DNA of 9,600 nucleotides from CAMLLJ01 sp035759585 (lineage in GTDB: Bacteria > Gemmatimonadota > Gemmatimonadetes > Gemmatimonadales > GWC2-71-9): contig DASTUP010000109.1 in the NCBI GenBank assembly GCA_035759585.1, positions 1 through 9,600 on the forward strand, in the 5' to 3' direction. The translations under genes were made by a program, and so were the position numbers. How positions within the stretch are numbered: the first letter of the stretch is position 1; the number at the start of each line of letters is the position of its first letter. The notes below the pieces were generated by a model. That model searched no databases. It had not been told where the DNA came from and saw nothing but the letters and a program-made list of their open reading frames with translations. Of this stretch, positions 5,186 through 9,600 are shown in pieces.

Positions 5186-6466
5186 ATGCGTATTCGACGC
5201 ATCGATTGGCGCAACGAGCGTGGCGCGGCACTGGCCCTGGTGGCAGTGTCGTTGACAGCCATCCTCGGGATGGGCGCACTGGCAGTGGATATCGGCATGC
5301 TGATGAAGGCGCGCGCCGATGCGCAGCGCACCGCGGACGCCGCGGCACTCGCCGGCGCCAGCGCGTTCATCGATGAAAACATCGCGCTCGCCCAGACCGA
5401 CTCGGCGCGCGCACGAGCGCTCGACTACGCGAACCGCAACTACGTCGGCGGGACCACGGTTGACGTGGACAGCACGGGCGGCGGCACCACGATCGATGGG
5501 ACGCGCTGGATCGTGGAGACGAAGGAAGCCGTCATCGTCATCATCCCCGACAGCTTCAAGGTCAGGGCCATCATCCGGCGCACGAACATCGGCACCTTCT
5601 TCGGCCGCATCATGGGCCAGTCGCTGGCCAGCGTAAGCGCCAAGTCGGCCGCGGAGGCGGTCAATTCGAACGGCTCGAAGTGCGTGAAGCCGTTCGCGCT
5701 GCCCGACATGTGGCACGACCTGGACAACGACCTCGACGGCGACCGCCTGTGGGAAGAAGGCGAGGAGTGGGAGTACAATCCCGATGTCGACGTGTACAAG
5801 CCATACGAGGGCGACCCCGTGCAGTACGGCAACATCGACGACACGGGATACGGCTCCGATTGGCGCAACGACATGCCCGACGACCTGGGAGATTCGTTCA
5901 CGGGCGACAAGGGCCGGCAGATCCAGATCAAGCCGCAGGACCCGAACGAGAGCGGGATCATCTATCCCGGCATCTTCTATCCCTGGGTCATGCCGGAGGA
6001 TCCGACGCAGGAGGAGGGAACCTGCGGCATCGGTGGGGGCGGAGAGCAGGGTGCAGCGGCGTACAGCCAGAACATCTGCACCTGCAACAACTCCGAGGTG
6101 CTGCTCGGCGTCGATTACGAGATCAAGACGGGCAACATGGTCGGACCGTCATATTTCGGCATTCAGGACCTGATCGACCTCGATCCCTGGGCGGAGTGGG
6201 ATCCGATCTCGAACTCGGTGATCAACTCGGCAGCCGAGAACTGGCTCGACAGCCCGCGCGTCATCAAGATCGCGCTCTGGGACCCGATCGAAGTGCAGAA
6301 ATCGGGCAAGACCTCGATCAAGTTCACGAACATCGCGCTGATGTTCGTGGAGAAGCAGAAGAAGATGCACGACCCGATCACCGCGCGGTTCATAACCTAC
6401 GCCCAGGGCTCGGCAACGACGGGTCCGGGGGGACCGCTGGTCAAGGCGTTGCGGCTGGTCGAGTGA
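5186..6466 (+). CDS. TadG-like Tad pilus protein with unusual acidic periplasmic domain
   Basis: A 426-residue membrane-anchored protein. The N-terminal 60 residues match the Tad-like module shared by TadE/TadF/TadG: ERGAALALVAVSLTAILGMG (11-30), then ALAVDIGMLMKARADAQRTA (31-50) and DAAALAGA. Residues 60-160 resemble the region that usually follows in TadG-like proteins (VRAIIRRTNIGTFFGRIMG). The rest is unusual. Residues 174-240 are very rich in Asp, Glu, Trp and Tyr and include DLDNDLDGDRLWEEGEE (178-194), a DxDxDG loop like those that bind calcium in EF-hand or dockerin repeats. Four cysteines (166, 280, 298, 300) could form disulfides. I see no MIDAS motif of a von Willebrand A domain, which many TadG proteins carry. 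It lies 23 nt after cpaC and 22 nt before cpaE. A role as a minor pilin, tip or envelope-anchoring component is inference. Confidence 0.82.
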   Translation: MRIRRIDWRNERGAALALVAVSLTAILGMGALAVDIGMLMKARADAQRTADAAALAGASAFIDENIALAQTDSARARALDYANRNYVGGTTVDVDSTGGGTTIDGTRWIVETKEAVIVIIPDSFKVRAIIRRTNIGTFFGRIMGQSLASVSAKSAAEAVNSNGSKCVKPFALPDMWHDLDNDLDGDRLWEEGEEWEYNPDVDVYKPYEGDPVQYGNIDDTGYGSDWRNDMPDDLGDSFTGDKGRQIQIKPQDPNESGIIYPGIFYPWVMPEDPTQEEGTCGIGGGGEQGAAAYSQNICTCNNSEVLLGVDYEIKTGNMVGPSYFGIQDLIDLDPWAEWDPISNSVINSAAENWLDSPRVIKIALWDPIEVQKSGKTSIKFTNIALMFVEKQKKMHDPITARFITYAQGSATTGPGGPLVKALRLVE

Positions 6467-6488
6467 GGGACTTCCCAATCGGAGCCAC

Positions 6489-7721
6489 ATGAACGACCGG
6501 AGCCTGCGTGCCGCGCTGATCACGACCGACCCCGCCTTCCTCGCTCACGTCAGATCCGTTCTGGCGCGGCCGGAGCTCGGGGTCGTTCTGGCGCTGGAAT
6601 TCCCGGTCAGGTTCGCCGAGTTCGATGAAGAGCAGGTGGGTGCGCTCCGGCGGCTCGCGCCCGAGCTGATCCTCGTGGACCTGCAGGACGACCCCGACCT
6701 CGGGGTCAAGTTCATCCAGTTCCTCTCCGAGAACAGCCCGAAGCAGAAAGTCGTTGCCGCGGGGCCGCGCCTCGAGCCGGACCTCCTGCTCGCGGCCATG
6801 CGCGCCGGCATTTCCGACTACCTCCCGAAGCCGGTGGACGCCGAGGCGATGGCGGACGCCGTCCGCCGCGCAACGGCGCAGATGGGACGCGTGGGAGACA
6901 AGACCCGCCAGGCGGGCCAGGTCCTCACCTTCTTCAGCTCGAAGGGCGGGTCGGGCTCGACGACGATCGCGACGAACATCGCCATCGTGCTCCACAGGCT
7001 CACGAACAGGAAGACGCTCCTCGTGGACCTCGATCTCGAGCTCGGCGAGGTGGCGCTCGTGATGGGGGCGGAGCCGCGCTTCAACTTCGTGGACCTGGTG
7101 CAGAACTTCCACCGGATGGACTCGGGGCTCCTCGCCTCGTACATCGAGCAGCACGAGTCGGGGGTCCACCTCCTCTCGGCGCCGTTCCACCCCGAGAAGG
7201 CGGAAACGGTGGCGGGGGACGAGATCCGCCGCATTCTGCACTTCCTCCGGCAGCACTACGACTACATCGTGGTGGACACGTCCAAGTCGTTCTCGGCGGC
7301 CACGTTGGCGGCCGTGGACCAGTCCGACCTCGTCTTCGTGGTGGCCAACCTCGACCTCCCCTCGCTCCGGAACATCCAGCGCAGCCTGCCGATGCTCCGG
7401 CGCGTGCTGGCGCGCGGCGAGGACCAGATCCGCCTCATCATCAATCGCTACCAGGACGACGCGGACATCACGCTCGAGGACGTGAAGAAGACGCTGGGCC
7501 TCAACGTGTTCTGGACCATCAGCAACGATTACATCGCCGTGGTGGACTCGATCAACACGGGGAAGCCGATCGTGCTGAACGGCACCTCGGCGTACAGCAA
7601 GGACATCAAGGCCCTGGGCGCGCAGCTTGCAGGGCTCCGGCCGGAAGGCGCGAAGGACGGGAAGGGCGTGGTGGGCCGGCTGTTCAACCGTCTCCGGCGA
7701 TCGGAAGGGAAGAAGTCATGA
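6489..7721 (+). CDS. cpaE: CpaE/TadZ pilus-localisation ATPase-like protein
   Basis: This 410-residue cytoplasmic protein combines an N-terminal receiver-like domain (about 1-130) with a MinD/ParA-type domain (about 144-385). Family members mark the cell pole or site where the Tad pilus is built. The receiver part keeps Asp64 (ILVDLQ) and Lys114 (YLPKP), but the acidic pair is reduced (TTD at 12-14) and the usual Thr/Ser switch position (around 90) is alanine. The ATPase part has SSKGGSGSTTIATN (150-163): the signature lysine (152) is present, while Ser157 replaces the P-loop lysine. LLVDLDLELGEVALVMG (177-193) and YDYIVVDTSKS (258-268) match the switch and Walker B regions. GGAG at 6481-6484 precedes the ATG by 4 nt. 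The stop overlaps the cpaF start by 4 nt, so the two are probably made in a coupled way. Confidence 0.92.
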   Translation: MNDRSLRAALITTDPAFLAHVRSVLARPELGVVLALEFPVRFAEFDEEQVGALRRLAPELILVDLQDDPDLGVKFIQFLSENSPKQKVVAAGPRLEPDLLLAAMRAGISDYLPKPVDAEAMADAVRRATAQMGRVGDKTRQAGQVLTFFSSKGGSGSTTIATNIAIVLHRLTNRKTLLVDLDLELGEVALVMGAEPRFNFVDLVQNFHRMDSGLLASYIEQHESGVHLLSAPFHPEKAETVAGDEIRRILHFLRQHYDYIVVDTSKSFSAATLAAVDQSDLVFVVANLDLPSLRNIQRSLPMLRRVLARGEDQIRLIINRYQDDADITLEDVKKTLGLNVFWTISNDYIAVVDSINTGKPIVLNGTSAYSKDIKALGAQLAGLRPEGAKDGKGVVGRLFNRLRRSEGKKS

Positions 7722-9187
7722 GTGAACCGAACGGCGCCGGCCCGGCCGGCACCCCCGGGGCAAAGGCCGGCGCCATGCCGAAGCCGCAGCTCCCCTGGGA
7801 GCGCGTAACGCAGTCGGCGCCTCCGCCGCCGCCTTCGGACCGGGAGCCGGGTCGCGATCTCGTGGCGAAGGGCCAGCCTGCCCCGCAGGACGGCAACTCG
7901 TTCGCCCAGATCAAGGGCCGGGTGCACCGACGGCTGCTCGAGCGGCTCAACCTCTCGAACCTCGACAAGCTGACGCGCGAGCAGGTCACCGACGCCATCC
8001 GCAAGGTGACGCTCGACCTCATCGCGCAGGAGTCGGTGCCGCTCAACTTCGAGGAGCGGGAAGAGCTCGTGAAGCAGGTGCTCGACGAGATCTTCGGGCT
8101 CGGGCCGATCCAGCCGCTCATCGACGATCCCGAGATCTCGGACGTCCTGGTGAACACCTGGAAGCAGGTCTTCATCGAGCGGCACGGGAAGCTGGAGCGC
8201 ACCGACGTGCGCTTCCAGGACGACCGGCATCTCCTCCAGGTCATCGACCGCATCGTCTCCGCCGTGGGCCGCCGCATCGACGACAGCTCGCCGATGGTGG
8301 ACGCGCGCCTTCCCGACGGCTCGCGCGTCAATGCGATCATCAAGCCGCTGGCGCTCGATGGGCCGCACCTCTCGATCCGTAAATTCAAGCGCGACGCGCT
8401 CTCCGGCGAGGATCTCCTCCGTACCGAGAGCCTCAACCCCGCCATGCTCGAGATGCTGCAGGGCGTGGTGAAGGCGCGGCTCAACATCCTGATCTCGGGC
8501 GGCACCGGCGCCGGCAAGACGACGCTGCTCAACATCCTCTCGTCCTACATCCCTGCCAACGAGCGGATCGTGACGATCGAGGACTCGGCGGAGCTCCAGC
8601 TCAAGCAGCCGCACGTGGTGCGCCTCGAGACGCGGCCCGCCAACATCGAAGGCATGGGCGAAGTGCCCCAGCGCCTCCTCCTCGTCAACTCGCTCCGCAT
8701 GCGCCCCGACCGCATCATCATGGGCGAGTGCCGCGGGTCCGAGGCCGTGGACATGCTGCAGGCGATGAACACCGGCCACGACGGCTCGATCACGACGCTC
8801 CACGCCAACACCGCGCGCGACGCGCTGAGCCGCCTCGAGACGATGATCTCGATGGCGAGCCTCGACCTGCCCGAGAAGGCGATGCGCCAGCAGATCGCAA
8901 GCGCCATCAACGTGATCATCCAGGTGCAGCGCATGAGCGACGGCACCCGTAAGGTCATCTCGGTGTCCGAGATCGTCGGCATGGAAGGCGACGTCATCAC
9001 CATGCAGGACATCTTCGTCTTCGAGCGCATGGGCCTCGACGAGAACGAGAAGGTGCTCGGCAAGTTCAAGTCCACCGGTATCCGGCCCCGCTTCGCCGAG
9101 CGGCTCAAGGCGTACGGGATCGACCTCTCGCAGCTCCTCTTCGCCAACGCCGACGGCGCCTCCGCGCGGCCCTGGGAGCGCAGGTAG
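7718..9187 (+). CDS. cpaF: Tad pilus assembly/secretion ATPase CpaF/TadA
   Basis: This 489-residue hexameric secretion-type ATPase powers Flp polymerisation at the cytoplasmic face of the inner membrane. Residues 1-60 are a Pro/Ala/Gly-rich, probably disordered extension. The N-terminal domain (about 61-225) includes IKGRVHRRLLERLNL and IFGLGPIQPLIDDPEISDVL (125-144), typical of CpaF. The catalytic domain has Walker A GGTGAGKTT (261-269), the aspartate-box region IVTIEDSAELQL (284-295), Walker B RIIMGECRG (332-340) and the histidine-box region GHDGSITTLHANT (353-365). All key residues appear intact. The ATG at 7718 overlaps the cpaE stop (ATGA) and follows a purine-rich AAGGGAAGAAG stretch. 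A tadB gene starts 2 nt after the stop. In this family it works with TadB and TadC as the inner-membrane platform. Confidence 0.96.
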   Translation: MSEPNGAGPAGTPGAKAGAMPKPQLPWERVTQSAPPPPPSDREPGRDLVAKGQPAPQDGNSFAQIKGRVHRRLLERLNLSNLDKLTREQVTDAIRKVTLDLIAQESVPLNFEEREELVKQVLDEIFGLGPIQPLIDDPEISDVLVNTWKQVFIERHGKLERTDVRFQDDRHLLQVIDRIVSAVGRRIDDSSPMVDARLPDGSRVNAIIKPLALDGPHLSIRKFKRDALSGEDLLRTESLNPAMLEMLQGVVKARLNILISGGTGAGKTTLLNILSSYIPANERIVTIEDSAELQLKQPHVVRLETRPANIEGMGEVPQRLLLVNSLRMRPDRIIMGECRGSEAVDMLQAMNTGHDGSITTLHANTARDALSRLETMISMASLDLPEKAMRQQIASAINVIIQVQRMSDGTRKVISVSEIVGMEGDVITMQDIFVFERMGLDENEKVLGKFKSTGIRPRFAERLKAYGIDLSQLLFANADGASARPWERR

Positions 9188-9189
9188 CC

Positions 9190-9600
9190 ATGCCGCTTTC
9201 GGTCTGGGCAACGGCCGCGCTCGCCTTCGTGGCGGTGGCCCTCGGCGCCGTCTCGCTCTCGCTCATCTTCGAGTGGTTCGGGGAGCGGCGGCGTCAGAAG
9301 GACATCATCGGCCAGCTCCAGAAGTTCGAGCGGGGCCTCACGCACATGGGCGAAGAGGGCGGGGGCATTCTCCGCCGCGCCGTGAACGAATCGCAGTTCA
9401 TGATGCGCCTGGCGGCGACGGTGCCGACGATCGCCGACCTCCAGCGGCTCATGCAGCAGGGCGCCGTCGAGATGACGGTGAGCGCGTTCCTCACGCTCAT
9501 GGTGGGACTTGCGGTCGCGTCGGGCCTTGGCGCGATGATGATCACGGGGAGCTTCATCGCCGGCCTTCTTTTCGCCGCGTTCGGCGCGTGGATGCCGTAC
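9190..9600 (+). CDS. tadB: Inner-membrane platform protein TadB, N-terminal part (cut by window edge)
   Basis: The frame opens with an ATG 2 nt after cpaF and stays open for 137 codons to the right edge. An N-terminal hydrophobic segment (about 6-27) is followed by a charged stretch, FEWFGERRRQKDIIGQLQKF (27-46), then an amphipathic region with LRRAVNESQFMMRLAATVPTI and DLQRLMQQGAVEMTVSAFLT. Two more hydrophobic segments fall at about 97-113 and 116-134. This matches the start of TadB, the GspF-domain polytopic protein on which CpaF acts; the GspF domain itself would begin after the visible part. AGG at 9182-9184 in the end of cpaF is a modest ribosome binding site. The call rests on hydropathy, the LIQQAG-like LMQQGA motif and position after cpaF. 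TadC or another GspF protein is a less likely alternative. Confidence 0.82.
   Translation, partial: MPLSVWATAALAFVAVALGAVSLSLIFEWFGERRRQKDIIGQLQKFERGLTHMGEEGGGILRRAVNESQFMMRLAATVPTIADLQRLMQQGAVEMTVSAFLTLMVGLAVASGLGAMMITGSFIAGLLFAAFGAWMPY

Noticed and set aside
7529..9211. 560-codon - strand open frame opposite cpaE end and cpaF
   Set aside because: It is longer than cpaF but its product is a repetitive Asp/His/Leu/Arg composition, typical of the antisense of a GC-biased gene. cpaF has all catalytic motifs intact.

Overview
This GC-rich window carries the front part of a tight-adherence (Tad/Flp) type IVc pilus operon on the + strand. A short divergent pair of cell-envelope sugar/methyl-transfer genes lies on the - strand. 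The Tad gene order is flp, cpaA/tadV, tadE, cpaB/rcpC, cpaC/rcpA, a tadG-like gene, cpaE/tadZ, cpaF/tadA and the start of tadB. The organism is most likely a high-GC Gram-negative bacterium, because an outer-membrane secretin is encoded. The gene order and the acidic TadG-like protein would fit a Gemmatimonadota-like or related lineage, but that is an impression from memory, not something the window proves.

Layout: 1-313 (- strand, cut by the window edge) encodes the N-terminus of a class I SAM-dependent methyltransferase. It lies 6 nt behind a polyprenyl-phosphate-type GT2 glycosyltransferase (320-1285, - strand). About 495 bp without a credible gene (1286-1780) separate these from the pilus operon. 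This gap holds a plausible - strand promoter, a 12-bp perfect palindrome and a run of predicted hairpins that may form a structured flp leader. From 1781 to the right edge the genes are all on the + strand and tightly packed, with 4-nt ATGA overlaps at cpaA/tadE and cpaE/cpaF and gaps of 2-39 nt elsewhere. They are probably co-transcribed.

How they work together: the prepilin peptidase CpaA matures Flp and probably the pseudopilin TadE. The CpaF ATPase powers polymerisation through the inner-membrane TadB (with TadC expected just downstream). CpaE positions the machine. CpaC forms the outer-membrane channel, with CpaB as its periplasmic partner. TadE and the TadG-like protein are candidate minor pilins or tip/initiation components. 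The most unusual gene is the TadG-like one: it keeps the N-terminal Tad anchor but has an acidic, aromatic, cysteine-containing body with a DxDxDG calcium-loop-like motif and no recognisable von Willebrand A domain. TadC, TadD and any regulators would lie beyond the right edge.
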